From the NCBI RefSeq assembly GCF_016863335.1, contig NZ_BOOR01000005.1, positions 62,001 to 126,000 on the forward strand: a stretch of 64,000 nt of DNA. Reading direction: 5' to 3'. This document shows positions 8,433 to 17,031 of this stretch, piece by piece (the stretch's first letter is position 1; each line of letters opens with the position of its first letter). The position numbers and the translations under genes were made by a program. The notes below the pieces were generated by a model that worked only from the letters and a program-made list of their open reading frames with translations, had not been told where the DNA came from and made no database searches. Origin of the DNA: Planotetraspora thailandica (GTDB taxonomy: Bacteria > Actinomycetota > Actinomycetes > Streptosporangiales > Streptosporangiaceae).

Positions 8433-9926
8433 ATGAGCGAAAGAGGAACGGTGCCGGCGCTGGCGAAGGGGGCAGGGCTTTTCTGCGTGGCCGTGTTCAG
8501 TCAGGTGGTCGCCGCCGTGGTGCTTGTCGGCATGCTGCTGAGCTCGGTGGGCATGGTCTTCCTGTTTCCCGCGACCGTGCGGCTCATGCGAAGGATGACG
8601 CGGCTGAACCGTCGCCTGGTCGCCGCGTGGACCGGAACGCCGGTCGACGAGCCGTACCTGCCCGAGCCGGCTCCTCCGGTCCCGATCGCCGAGGGCTGGT
8701 ACAGAGACGGCCGCTCGCTCTACAAAACCCCGCTCATCCCCGCGTTCAACAGGCGGCTGAACTGGCTGCTCAAGGACTCGGCCACCTGGCGTGACTTCGG
8801 CTTCCTGGCTGCGGACATGTGGGCGGGCGGCCTGATCGCCGGCGCTCCCCTGCTGCTCGTGGTCGTGGGCGCCGTGCAACTGGCCGGCGGCAACCTGATC
8901 GGCCTCACCTGGCCGCTGCTCGCGATCGCGTCGGCCCGCTGGTACGCCCCCTGGGCGCTTCACGTGTACGGCGTCATCGCCCGCACGTTCCTCGGCTCCA
9001 CGGAGAAGGCGAGACTGGCGCAGCAGGTCGACCGGCTGGCCCGCGCCCGCACGGAGGTGGTCGACTCCCAGGCGGCCGAGTTGCGGCGCATCGAACGCGA
9101 CCTGCACGACGGCGCGCAGGCCCGTCTCGTCGCCGTGGGCATGACGATCGGCGCGGCCGAGGAGCTGATGGAGTCCGACCCGGCCGCCGCACGGGCGCTG
9201 CTCGCCAAGGCGAGGGAGGCGTCATCGACCGCGTTGCAGGAGCTCAGGCAGCTTGTGCGGGGCATCCATCCCCCGGTGCTCGCCGAGCGGGGCCTCGGCG
9301 ACGCCGTACGGGCCGTGGCCCTGGACACCGCGGTCCGCACCCACGTGAGCGTGGACCTGCCGGGAAAGCTGGACGCCCCCCTGGAGTCGGCCGCCTATTT
9401 CGCGGTCAGCGAGCTGCTCACCAATGTCGTACGGCACAGCGGCGCGAGCGAGGCGTGGATCGACATCAGCTGCCAGGGCCCCACGTTGCGCATCACGGTG
9501 CGCGACGACGGGCACGGCGGAGCCGACCCGTCCCGGGGCACCGGTCTGGCCGGCATCGAGCGCAGGCTCGCCGCGTTCGACGGCGTGCTCGCGCTCAGCA
9601 GCCCGCCCGGTGGTCCCACCACGGCCGTCATCGAACTTCCCCGCGCGTTGTCGGTCTCCCCGCGCCCGCCGGTCACCTGGCGGACGATCACCACGGGCAT
9701 ATGCTGGAGCCTCTGCTGGATTCCACTGTTTCCACAGGGGTTCGTGGCGATGATCCTGAAGTTGGTTGGTACGCCCGAGAAGTCATGGTTTCTGGCGCTG
9801 TACATGCCTGAGCGGCTCCAGTGGCCGACCATCATCGGCATGATCGTCTTGGGGGCCGGGATGCTCGCGACCGCCTCCGTCCTGACCGCGCGCCACCGGA
9901 ACGCGAAGGACGCGGCGTGCGCGTAG
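8433..9926 (+). CDS. Sensor histidine kinase, DesK/LiaS (HisKA_3) type
   Basis: 497 aa. N-terminal hydrophobic segments lie at about 10-45 and 125-180. The HisKA_3 phospho-acceptor is H225 in RIERDLHDGAQARL, followed by the HATPase_c domain (SELLTNVVRHSGA, DDGHGGADPSRGTGLAGIERR). Unusually, about 85 residues follow the ATPase domain and contain two further hydrophobic segments (around 415-440 and 465-490). It phosphorylates the overlapping response-regulator gene product. Start ATG fits MSERGTVPAL; longer upstream frames lack family similarity. Confidence 0.93.
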   Translation: MSERGTVPALAKGAGLFCVAVFSQVVAAVVLVGMLLSSVGMVFLFPATVRLMRRMTRLNRRLVAAWTGTPVDEPYLPEPAPPVPIAEGWYRDGRSLYKTPLIPAFNRRLNWLLKDSATWRDFGFLAADMWAGGLIAGAPLLLVVVGAVQLAGGNLIGLTWPLLAIASARWYAPWALHVYGVIARTFLGSTEKARLAQQVDRLARARTEVVDSQAAELRRIERDLHDGAQARLVAVGMTIGAAEELMESDPAAARALLAKAREASSTALQELRQLVRGIHPPVLAERGLGDAVRAVALDTAVRTHVSVDLPGKLDAPLESAAYFAVSELLTNVVRHSGASEAWIDISCQGPTLRITVRDDGHGGADPSRGTGLAGIERRLAAFDGVLALSSPPGGPTTAVIELPRALSVSPRPPVTWRTITTGICWSLCWIPLFPQGFVAMILKLVGTPEKSWFLALYMPERLQWPTIIGMIVLGAGMLATASVLTARHRNAKDAACA

Positions 9927-10564
9927 TTCTGGCCGAGGACCTGCATCTTCTCCGTGAAGGCCTGGTTCACCTGCTCCGGGCCCACGGCCTGGAGGTGGTC
10001 GCGGCCGTGGAGTCGGGGCCGGAGCTGCTCGACGCCCTGGTCAGGGAACGCCCCGACGTCGCCGTCGTCGACGTACGGCTTCCGCCGACCTTCACCGACG
10101 AGGGGCTCCAGGCGTCTCTGGCGGCGCGCAAGCGCATCCCCGGCCTGCCGGTTCTGGTTCTGTCACAGCACGTGGAGCAGCTCTACGCGCGCGAGCTGCT
10201 CGCGGACGGCTCGGGCGGCATCGGCTATCTGCTGAAGGACCGCGTGTTCAACAGCGAGCAGTTCATCGACGCCGTCCGCCGCGTCGCCGCGGGAGGAACG
10301 GCGATGGACCCCGAGGTCATCGCCAAGCTGCTGGCGAGCAACGCCCGCAACGAGCCCGTCGGCCGCCTGACCCCGCGGGAGCGCGAGGTGCTCGAGCTCA
10401 TGGCCGAGGGCCGGTCGAACGCCGCGATCGGCCAGCGGCTCTACCTGAGCGACAGCGCCGTCGGCAAACACACCGCGAACATCTTCGCCAAGCTGGGCCT
10501 GGCACCCTCCGACGACGACAACCGGCGGGTGCTCGCCGTGCTGGCCTATCTCAACGACAAATAG
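9917..10564 (+). CDS. NarL/LuxR-type response regulator
   Basis: 215 aa from GTG at 9917, overlapping the kinase stop by 10 bases, which implies tight co-translation. The receiver domain has acidic residues E7-D8, phospho-acceptor D52 in VAVVDVRLP, and K near 105 in YLLKDRV. The C-terminal LuxR HTH is LTPREREVLELMAEGRSNAA followed by AVGKHTANIFAKLGL. It probably regulates the divergent ABC exporter. Confidence 0.95.
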   Translation: MRVVLAEDLHLLREGLVHLLRAHGLEVVAAVESGPELLDALVRERPDVAVVDVRLPPTFTDEGLQASLAARKRIPGLPVLVLSQHVEQLYARELLADGSGGIGYLLKDRVFNSEQFIDAVRRVAAGGTAMDPEVIAKLLASNARNEPVGRLTPREREVLELMAEGRSNAAIGQRLYLSDSAVGKHTANIFAKLGLAPSDDDNRRVLAVLAYLNDK

Positions 10565-10667
10565 ACCGCCCTTGCCAATGGCACACTGGTTCACGACCGT
10601 TTCTGTCGGTCTCGCCGGTTACCTTCAGCCAGGTACGGCTCGGCGCTGATGGTCGCAGGAGGTCATG

Positions 10668-11762
10668 GTGAAGTTCCAGGTGAATCGCGATGTGCTCGCC
10701 GACGCGGTGGCGTGGACGGCTCGCGTTCTACCGGGCCGCCCGGCCGTTCCGGTGCTGTCGGGCCTGCTCCTGGAGGCGGGCGACGGTCTGCGCGTCTCCG
10801 CCTTCGACTACGACGTCTCCGCGCGGGCCGAGGTGGAGGCCGACGTCGCGGAGCCGGGACGGGTGCTCATCCCCGGCAAGGTGCTCGCAGAGATCACCCG
10901 GAGCCTGCCCGACCGGCCGGTCGAGTTCCTCCGCAGCGGCTCCGAGGTGGTGCTCACCTGCGGCAGCGCCGAGTTCGGCCTGCTCACCATGCCCGACGGG
11001 GACTTCCCTTCGATCCCCGCCATGCCGCCCAAGGTCGGCGCCGTCGGGGGAGGGCTCTTCGCGACCGCCGTCGGCCAGGTCGCCTCTGCGGCGAGCCGTG
11101 ACGACACGTTGCCGATGCTGACGGGCATCCGGATCGACATCGACGGCGTCCAGATGTCGATGGCCGCGACCGACCGCTACCGGATCGCGGCCAGGGACTT
11201 CCTCTGGCATCCCGAGCGGCAGGACGAGCGGCACGCGGTGATGGTGCCCGCACGGGTGCTGGTCGAGGTGGCGCGTTCCCTGCGCGGCGGCGAAGTCACG
11301 ATCGGCCTCGACGACAACGTGGCCGGATTCGAGAGCCAGGGCCGCATCACCACCGTGCGGCTGCTGGACGACCAGTTCATCGACTACCGGTCCCGGTTGA
11401 CCGCCGACTGGGCGATCCACGCCGAGCTCGACGTCGCCCCCTTCGTCGAGGCGATCAAGCGAGTCGTGCTCGTCGCCGAGCGCAACACGGCCGTGCGACT
11501 GTCGTTCTCGCAGGGTCGGGTGCTGATCCAGGCTGGTGGAGGCGATATCGGCCGGGGAGCCGAGGTGCTGGAGGCCGAGCTCGACGGCGACGACATCCAG
11601 ATCGCGTTCCAGCCGCATTTCCTGCTCGACGGGCTGGCGGGAGTCGAGACCGAGCGGGCCCGGCTCGAGATGGATTCGCCCACCCGCCCTGCGCTGATCG
11701 CCAACGCCGGAGACGATCCCGACTTCCGCTACCTCGTGATGTCGCTCCGCCTCGCCGGCTAG
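10668..11762 (+). CDS. DNA polymerase III beta-clamp paralog (DnaN-like)
   Basis: 364 aa, with the three clamp domains in order (about 1-120, 128-245, 246-364). GTG at 10668 was preferred over ATG at 10665: AGGAGG is 5 bases from the GTG but only 2 from the ATG, and clamps start MKF-. Conserved segments are DVLADAVAWTARVLPGRP, LPMLTGIRIDID, TDRYRIA, and the C-terminal MSLRLAG. The gene stands alone, not beside dnaA, recF or gyrB, so it is likely an accessory clamp copy of the kind some actinomycetes carry. Whether it binds polymerases is unknown. Confidence 0.9.
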   Translation: MKFQVNRDVLADAVAWTARVLPGRPAVPVLSGLLLEAGDGLRVSAFDYDVSARAEVEADVAEPGRVLIPGKVLAEITRSLPDRPVEFLRSGSEVVLTCGSAEFGLLTMPDGDFPSIPAMPPKVGAVGGGLFATAVGQVASAASRDDTLPMLTGIRIDIDGVQMSMAATDRYRIAARDFLWHPERQDERHAVMVPARVLVEVARSLRGGEVTIGLDDNVAGFESQGRITTVRLLDDQFIDYRSRLTADWAIHAELDVAPFVEAIKRVVLVAERNTAVRLSFSQGRVLIQAGGGDIGRGAEVLEAELDGDDIQIAFQPHFLLDGLAGVETERARLEMDSPTRPALIANAGDDPDFRYLVMSLRLAG

Positions 11763-11775
11763 CACCGGCGGGCGG

Positions 11776-12465
11776 TCAGGCGCTCAGGTCCTGCGATTCG
11801 GTCAGCGCGATGAGGATGTGCTCCATGCACGCGTGCCCGGCCCGCTCGGCGGCCGCCGCGTCACCGGCGACGATCGCCCGCACGATGGCGTCGTGGGGGA
11901 TGTAGTTCTGCTCCAGCGAACCGCCCGCCGCGGCGATACTGGCCCGGAGGGCGGCCGAGAAGTCGACGTACAGCTCCATGAGCACGTTGTTGTGAGTCGC
12001 CTCGACGACGGCGATGTGGAACGCCAGGTCGGCCTCCACGAACCCGTCCGGGTCGCCGTGCGCCCAGGCCTTCTCCCGCTTGGCCAGGGCGGCTTCCATC
12101 GAGGTGATGTCCGTGTCGGTCCGCCGGGTGGCGGCCAGCCTGGCCGCCTCGACCTCGAGTGCCCGCCGGACCTCGAGGATCTCCAGTTGCTCGGCCGTAC
12201 GCAGCCGCCTGGCCATGGCACCGGACAGCTCGCTGGTCGCCCGCACATAGGTGCCGTCACCTTGCCGGCACTCCAGCAGCCCGGCATGGGTCAGCGCACG
12301 TACGGCCTCGCGCACCGTGTTGCGGCCGACCCCGAGGTGCTCGGCCAGCACAGTCTCAGTAGGGATTTTGGCGTGCATCTGCCAGGAACCAGAGGTGATC
12401 TGCTCCTTGAGCTGGTCGATCACCTGGTCGACGAGAGACGCCCGCTGCGCCGTCCGCAGACTCAC
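11776..12465 (-). CDS. GntR-family regulator, FadR/FCD subfamily
   Basis: 229 aa from GTG at 12465, preceded by AGAGGAGG. The winged HTH is at residues 10-75 (LVDQVIDQLKEQI, KIPTETVLAEHLGVGRNTVR, EAVRALTHAGLLECRQGDG). A C-terminal FCD all-helical ligand domain follows, with the metal-site pattern D-x3-H in DLAFHIAVVEATHN and H residues near 200-215. FCD regulators sense organic acids. No transporter or catabolic gene is adjacent. Three copies of an ATGACTG-type motif upstream suggest self-regulation. Confidence 0.92.
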   Translation of the reverse strand: MSLRTAQRASLVDQVIDQLKEQITSGSWQMHAKIPTETVLAEHLGVGRNTVREAVRALTHAGLLECRQGDGTYVRATSELSGAMARRLRTAEQLEILEVRRALEVEAARLAATRRTDTDITSMEAALAKREKAWAHGDPDGFVEADLAFHIAVVEATHNNVLMELYVDFSAALRASIAAAGGSLEQNYIPHDAIVRAIVAGDAAAAERAGHACMEHILIALTESQDLSA

Positions 12466-12487
12466 AGTCCGCCTCCTCTGGGAAACA

Positions 12488-12514
12488 CCAGTCATCCCAT
12501 GACTGAATGACTGG
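12488..12514. promoter_or_regulatory. Putative GntR operator cluster
   Basis: CCAGTCAT (12488-12495), three bases, ATGACTG (12499-12505), one base, ATGACTGG (12507-12514). The first two form a perfect 7-3-7 palindrome and the third is a direct repeat of the second. It lies 23 bases upstream of the GntR start, an ideal position for autorepression. Inference from position and symmetry only. Confidence 0.55.
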
Positions 12515-12560
12515 CCGACCCCAATTATTCCAGAGCCCTGAGTAAGGGCTCCAGGGAGGC

Positions 12561-13889
12561 TCAATGAGTGAGTACGGTCGCCGCGGTGGATCCTGGAATG
12601 GTCACCTGGACGCCGACGGCCTCCAGCGCCTTACGATACGCACCGGCCTGTTCCTCCACGGAACCGGCCTGTCCCCACAGGTCACCCAGCATGCGCCAGG
12701 TTCGCGCCGTCTCCCGGTCGTGCGCGTCGGGGTGCCCCTCCAGCAGGTCCCGAGCGCGCCGGAGCGTGGGAGCGGCGTCTTCGGATCGTGCCAAAGCGAC
12801 TTCGGCGAGCACCAGGTGAGCCCGGGCCGCTGTGATGCCGGGGGAGCCGGCCAGCAGATCCAGTGCCTGATCGGCGAGACGCACCGCGGAATCCGCTTCC
12901 CCGAGCCGGATTCGCACGTGAGACAGCACCACGAGGCTGAGGGCGTGCTCCTCGACATGAGCCGTGAGATCGGCGAAAACGGTGCTCGCCGACTCGGCGA
13001 GCTCGTTGGCTCGGTCCAAATCCGTGGCTTGGACATCACTGGCCGTGATCATCGCCCAGTGCATCGCGATCCGTGCGTGACGGACGGCCATGCGTCCGGC
13101 GCGTCCGGCGGCGAGGGCGTCGTCGGCGAGCTGGACGGCCAGAGCCGAGTCCTCGCCCTCGGCGGCGGTGACGCTCGCACGCCACAACTCAAGGGACTCC
13201 GCGTTATGGCCGGACGGCGCCGGCGTGCCGGTGGCCGCCATGACCTGCTCCACGTACGGCAGGCCCGTGCCGGTCTCCACCAGCGCGAGCGCCAGCTCCA
13301 CGGCGGTCTCACCGCGGACGAGCCCGAGCCGCTCCACCTGGGAGAGGGCGTAGGCGCCGAGGTTGCGCGCACGCAGCACGTCGCCGGCCTTGTTGTAGCA
13401 GCGGCACAGGGCCACGGCCAGGGGAAGATCTGCCAGGCGCTCGGGGTGCGCGGCGGCCTCGCGGCGCAGCCGCTCGTAGGCCTCGACGGCACGCCCGGTC
13501 CGTCCCTGGGCTTCCAGGGCGCGAGCCCTGCCGAGCCGCGCGTGGGCGGCGAGCAAGGCGTTGTCCTCGCCGGCGGCCTTGACGATGTCACTGAAACGGT
13601 CGGCCGCAACCGCGGGGTCGCCGTGATAAAGCTCGAGCTCGGCGTGGCGCAGGCCGAGCTCGGTGTCGATCCGCTGCCGCGGCTCTATGCCGTGGAGCAG
13701 GAACTCGGTGGTACAGCCCAGCCGCTCGGCCAGAAGCCGCGCAACGACCGGTGTAGGCGTCCGCTTGCCGGACTCGATAAGTGAGACATAACTGTCGGAC
13801 AGGTCAGGCCCGGCCAACTGGGCCTGCGACATGCGCCTGCTCAACCGCAATCCGCGGACGCGGTCACCGATGGTTCCCTGACTCGGCAT
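12561..13889 (-). CDS. XRE-family regulator with TPR domain
   Basis: 442 aa from ATG at 13889 (MPSQGTIGDRVRGLRLSRRM). The XRE HTH covers residues 5-65 with SQAQLAGPDLSDSYVSLIES. The remaining ~370 residues are Ala/Leu-rich helical repeats of TPR type (LGRARALEAQGRTGRAVEAY and similar). TPR-XRE proteins in actinomycetes often respond to peptides or partner proteins. It lies upstream of the GntR gene on the same strand with a 95-base gap holding the GntR operator. Confidence 0.88.
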   Translation of the reverse strand: MPSQGTIGDRVRGLRLSRRMSQAQLAGPDLSDSYVSLIESGKRTPTPVVARLLAERLGCTTEFLLHGIEPRQRIDTELGLRHAELELYHGDPAVAADRFSDIVKAAGEDNALLAAHARLGRARALEAQGRTGRAVEAYERLRREAAAHPERLADLPLAVALCRCYNKAGDVLRARNLGAYALSQVERLGLVRGETAVELALALVETGTGLPYVEQVMAATGTPAPSGHNAESLELWRASVTAAEGEDSALAVQLADDALAAGRAGRMAVRHARIAMHWAMITASDVQATDLDRANELAESASTVFADLTAHVEEHALSLVVLSHVRIRLGEADSAVRLADQALDLLAGSPGITAARAHLVLAEVALARSEDAAPTLRRARDLLEGHPDAHDRETARTWRMLGDLWGQAGSVEEQAGAYRKALEAVGVQVTIPGSTAATVLTH

Positions 13890-14028
13890 TGGATCTCTCA
13901 GGGCGGGGGAATGGTCAATGGTCTCGCCATAATGGCATGAAGCGACCGAATCGTGTAACCCTCCGTCAAGAATCACGACGATGAAGGTTCGATCACGAGA
14001 CGCTGAGAGTGCTGAGAGTCAGGGCAAC

Positions 14029-14559
14029 CTAGTCGTCGTCGTTATCCTTGCTGGGGAAGATCATTTGGCAGACCTCCAAATACAAGGTCTCCGGGTAGGG
14101 GATGTAGGGGACGGTCCGCAGTGCCTGATCTTGGCCGGCGGACTCAAGTACGAACTCTCCGTAACCGAGCAGGCGCCCCAGCAGTGATCGCTGGAAGCTC
14201 ATGTCGGTGACCTTGCCCAGCGGCATCATCGCGACCTTGCGGGTGATGAGGCCGGTGGTGAGGAGCATGCGCTGCGAGGTGACGACGAAATAGTCGACCG
14301 ACCATTCCGCCACCTTCCACACGAAGCGGATAAGGAGGAGCAGCCAGGCCCACCACACGATGACGAGAGCCTGGCCCCCACCGTTGCCGCTCAGCCATTT
14401 GCTGAGCAGGCCCGCGATGATGAGCCCGCCGAAGATCTCAGCGACGGGCCGGAGCAGGACGGCCGGATGGCGCCGGACCATGATGACTTGTTGTTCATGG
14501 GGGAGGAGGTAACGGTTGACCGACGACGGGGCAGAGTCCCCGTGGGTCACAAGTCTCAT
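14029..14559 (-). CDS. PH-domain (bPH2) membrane protein
   Basis: 176 aa. Two adjacent hydrophobic segments lie at about 35-55 and 63-80, followed by a bacterial PH (YdbS/bPH2) domain with the hallmark VDYFVVTSQRMLLTTGLITRK. The C-terminus is acidic (SKDNDDD). The ATG overlaps the stop of the upstream small membrane-protein gene as ATGA, so the two are translationally coupled. bPH2 proteins are thought to scaffold membrane complexes; specific role unknown. Confidence 0.88.
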   Translation of the reverse strand: MRLVTHGDSAPSSVNRYLLPHEQQVIMVRRHPAVLLRPVAEIFGGLIIAGLLSKWLSGNGGGQALVIVWWAWLLLLIRFVWKVAEWSVDYFVVTSQRMLLTTGLITRKVAMMPLGKVTDMSFQRSLLGRLLGYGEFVLESAGQDQALRTVPYIPYPETLYLEVCQMIFPSKDNDDD

Positions 14560-14732
14560 GTCAGCTTGGCGAAGAACTGCGACATCGAGTTGCCCGCGCT
14601 CACAAGGCCGTTGAACGCGCCCTGGACCGTCTGCGCCGCGTCAGCGGGCTTGGACAAGAGATAGAAGGCCGCCACTCCGATGGCTCCCCACTTAAGGACT
14701 TTCTTGGCCTGCACTGCCGTCACCACTCCCAT
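14556..14732 (-). CDS. Small predicted membrane protein, 58 aa
   Basis: Reading from ATG at 14732: MGVVTAVQAKKVLKWGAIGV, a hydrophobic stretch ending FYLLSKP, then an amphipathic tail ending SQFFAKLT. Its TGA (14556-14558) overlaps the ATG of the PH-domain gene. One membrane helix at about 13-27. Start uncertain, since GTG codons a few triplets downstream are possible. Coupling and protein-like composition support a real gene, probably partnering the PH-domain protein. Confidence 0.65.
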   Translation of the reverse strand: MGVVTAVQAKKVLKWGAIGVAAFYLLSKPADAAQTVQGAFNGLVSAGNSMSQFFAKLT

Positions 14733-14810
14733 GAGCTATACATTACCCAGGCCGCTAGTTCGGTAAAGCGGCAAAATCCAACTGTCGGACGAAGCCGATA
14801 TAGGACGCCG

Positions 14811-15029
14811 TCACCTCCGTTCCGCCGCCGCGGTGGCCAGGACCCGCAGATGCTTGCGGGCGATGCGCTCCACCAGGCTCGCCGGTGCGTGGCCGGTCAC
14901 TTCCAGCGCTCCGTGATGCGCGGCCTGAACACAACGGTTGACGGTCGCCGCGGGGTGAATTCCGGCGAACTCGTCCCTGAGCATGGCCTCGACCTGCTCA
15001 TACTGTTCACTGTCCGGAAGTTGACTCAT
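14811..15029 (-). CDS. Three-helix-bundle dimerization-type small protein
   Basis: 72 aa from ATG at 15029 with a GGGGAGAG ribosome binding site. The sequence pattern (EQVEAMLRDEFAGIHPAATV, APASLVERIARKHLRVL) matches the small actinobacterial proteins annotated as three-helix bundle dimerization domain: an acidic first helix, a DEFAGI turn and a final basic helix. It is soluble and has no catalytic motif. Family assignment is from memory of the pattern; function unknown. Confidence 0.7.
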   Translation of the reverse strand: MSQLPDSEQYEQVEAMLRDEFAGIHPAATVNRCVQAAHHGALEVTGHAPASLVERIARKHLRVLATAAAERR

Positions 15030-15181
15030 GGCTCTCCCCGATGCGCGCCCGCTCGCGCGAACGCGAAGAGACGTCGTCTGTAACTCTGCGTACCCAAGAG
15101 GGGGCGCAGTGTAACTATGGCGCGGGAGTTGCGGGAGAGCGGCGCGACCACGCCGGGGAAAGAAAGACGGTCTCATCGGGG

Positions 15182-15209
15182 GAACCGCGGCGTGCGGACG
15201 CCGCGGTTC
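15182..15209. terminator. Strong hairpin downstream of upp
   Basis: GAACCGCGGCGT (15182-15193), loop GCGG, ACGCCGCGGTTC (15198-15209): a perfect 12-bp stem. It lies about 55 bases after the upp stop. It has no clear U-tract, common for actinomycete terminators. Confidence 0.7.
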
Positions 15210-15234
15210 ACAGGCGGATGAGCCCGGACTTCGC

Positions 15235-15267
15235 GGGCTCAGACTGCGGGCTCAGACTGCGGGCTCA
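15235..15267. repeat. Short tandem repeat across the upp stop codon
   Basis: CGGGCTCAGACTG is repeated in tandem nearly three times and runs into the upp stop codon. The last copy supplies the TGA. Probably a replication-slippage product. Confidence 0.7.
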
Positions 15268-15903
15268 GACCACGCCGTAGAGACGGTCTCCCGCGTCGCC
15301 GAGGCCGGGAACGATGTAGCCCTGGTCGTTGAGGCGTTCGTCGAGCGCGGCGGTCACGACCCGGATGGGCTTGTCGGAGCCCTTGAACTCGTCGTCCATG
15401 CGGGCGATGCCTTCGGGGGCGGCCAGAAGGCAGATGGCCGTCACGTCCTCCGCCCCGCGGTCGAACAGGAAGTGGATGGCCGCCGCGAGTGTGCCGCCTG
15501 TGGCGAGCATCGGGTCGAGCACGTAGCACTGGCGGCCGGACAGATCCTCGGGCAGCCGGGTGGCGTACGTCTGGGCCTTCAGCGTGGACTCGTCGCGGAT
15601 CATGCCCAGGAATCCGACCTCGGCCGTCGGCAGCAGACGCGTCATCCCGTCGAGCATGCCGAGCCCTGCGCGAAGGATCGGCACGACGAGCGGGGCCGGC
15701 CGGGCCAGCCGTACGCCGTGGGCGGGCGCGAGGGGGGTGTCGACCGTCGCGTCGACGACGCGGACGTCACGGGTGGCCTCGTAGGCGAGCAGGGTGACGA
15801 GCTCGTCGGCCAGACGCCTGAACGTCGGCGAGTCGGTCCGGACATCGCGAAGCGTGGTCAGCTTGTGGGCGACGAGCGGATGATCGACTACCAGGGTTTT
15901 CAT
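15265..15903 (-). CDS. upp: Uracil phosphoribosyltransferase
   Basis: 212 aa, normal length. It converts uracil and PRPP to UMP in pyrimidine salvage. The PRPP-binding loop is D130-P-M-L-A-T-G-G-T138, the uracil-binding region is near DNA-typical [12 protein letters not shown] at the C-terminus, and the N-terminal segment [16 protein letters not shown] is diagnostic. Cytoplasmic. It stands divergent from the tadA operon, as in many actinomycetes. Confidence 0.97.
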   Translation of the reverse strand: MKTLVVDHPLVAHKLTTLRDVRTDSPTFRRLADELVTLLAYEATRDVRVVDATVDTPLAPAHGVRLARPAPLVVPILRAGLGMLDGMTRLLPTAEVGFLGMIRDESTLKAQTYATRLPEDLSGRQCYVLDPMLATGGTLAAAIHFLFDRGAEDVTAICLLAAPEGIARMDDEFKGSDKPIRVVTAALDERLNDQGYIVPGLGDAGDRLYGVV

Positions 15904-16038
15904 GGTTACAAAAGTTACCGTCCCCCGGGCGGGTCATCGACGTCGCCTGACTCTTTTGATCACAATTTGGGGAGAGCGCCGGACGGTGGGAGTGGGAGTC
16001 TGGGACCATTACGTGACGTGAGGACCGTGCCGGTGGGG

Positions 16039-16533
16039 ATGACGATGACAGACGTGGACGCGCTTGACTTCGCCATCGTGGTCTATCGCGAGGATGACAA
16101 ATGGGAGGCCGAGATGCTTCCCGTGGCGCTCACCTCGGATCTGCGTGGGTTGATCCAGGCCTTGCGCCAGACGCCCAGCATGGGGACCACGATTGGCCTG
16201 GTTGCTGTGGGGGATGACTTCTTCGTGGCGTTACGGGTCTTTGGCGAAGAGATAGGGCTTTTCCTCTCCGACATCACCGCATCCTGGGACTGGCCGCTGG
16301 CCCAGCAGGTCCTCGAATACCTGGACGTGCCCGTCCCCGAGGAGGAGGAGCTCGACAGCGTGCTCCCCGCGGGCGATCTGTCGATCTTCGCCGACCTCGG
16401 GCTCGACGAGATGGAGCTCGGAGCCCTTTCCGGCGACCTCGATCTGCTGCCGGACGAGGTCCTGTCGAGCATCGCCGCCAGGCTGGGCTTCTCCCAGCAG
16501 TTCGAACGCGCCGTCGACGCCGCCATCGGCTGA
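16039..16533 (+). CDS. tRNA adenosine deaminase-associated protein (copy 1)
   Basis: 164 aa from ATG at 16039 (a second ATG two codons on is also possible). It begins TMTDVDALDFAIVVYREDD, is very acidic, and has no membrane segment. This family is found almost only beside tadA in actinobacteria and is named from that context; its biochemical role is not known. A related second copy follows 15 bases downstream, then tadA, all probably one operon. Confidence 0.85.
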   Translation: MTMTDVDALDFAIVVYREDDKWEAEMLPVALTSDLRGLIQALRQTPSMGTTIGLVAVGDDFFVALRVFGEEIGLFLSDITASWDWPLAQQVLEYLDVPVPEEEELDSVLPAGDLSIFADLGLDEMELGALSGDLDLLPDEVLSSIAARLGFSQQFERAVDAAIG

Positions 16534-16548
16534 TCTCGGGAGCCGGCC

Positions 16549-17031
16549 ATGCCCTCCAGACCGAATCTCTTCTCCGCCGCCTTCGTGAAGATCGACGGCG
16601 GCTGGAGCGGCACCGAGGTGGACCTCGGCGACGTCGAGATCGCCGATGACCTGGGTGACGCCGTCCAGGAGGCGCTCGGCCTGAACGGCGACGAACTGGC
16701 CCTGCTCTGCGTGGAGATCGAGGACGAGTGGTTCGCCATCGTCCGCTACGACGGGGACGCCGACCCGCGGGTCTTCCTCTCCGACGAGCACGCCGGCCTG
16801 AACGATCACCTTGGGGAGATCTTCGCCGAGCTCGCGGGCGTGGTCGTGGACAAGGACACCCCCGATCTCGGTGTACGGCCGGCCGGAGACTTCAACCTGC
16901 TCGCCGACTTCTCCCTGAGCGCCGAGGAGCTGCTGGAGCTCAGCATGGAAGAGGGCGTGCTTCCCGCGGACATCCTGTCGGTGATCGCGGAGCGGCTGTC
17001 CTTCGCCGACGAGTTCGACCGGTTGCGGTGA
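16549..17031 (+). CDS. tRNA adenosine deaminase-associated protein (copy 2)
   Basis: 160 aa. Parallels copy 1 in layout: an N-terminal strand segment (FSAAFVKIDGGWSGTEVDL), an EDEWFAIVRYDGDADPRVFL core and a C-terminal helical, acidic tail with LPADILSVIAERL, comparable to LPDEVLSSIAARL in copy 1. Its stop overlaps the tadA GTG (GTGA), so it is translationally coupled to the deaminase and may form a complex with it. Function of the family unproven. Confidence 0.82.
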   Translation: MPSRPNLFSAAFVKIDGGWSGTEVDLGDVEIADDLGDAVQEALGLNGDELALLCVEIEDEWFAIVRYDGDADPRVFLSDEHAGLNDHLGEIFAELAGVVVDKDTPDLGVRPAGDFNLLADFSLSAEELLELSMEEGVLPADILSVIAERLSFADEFDRLR

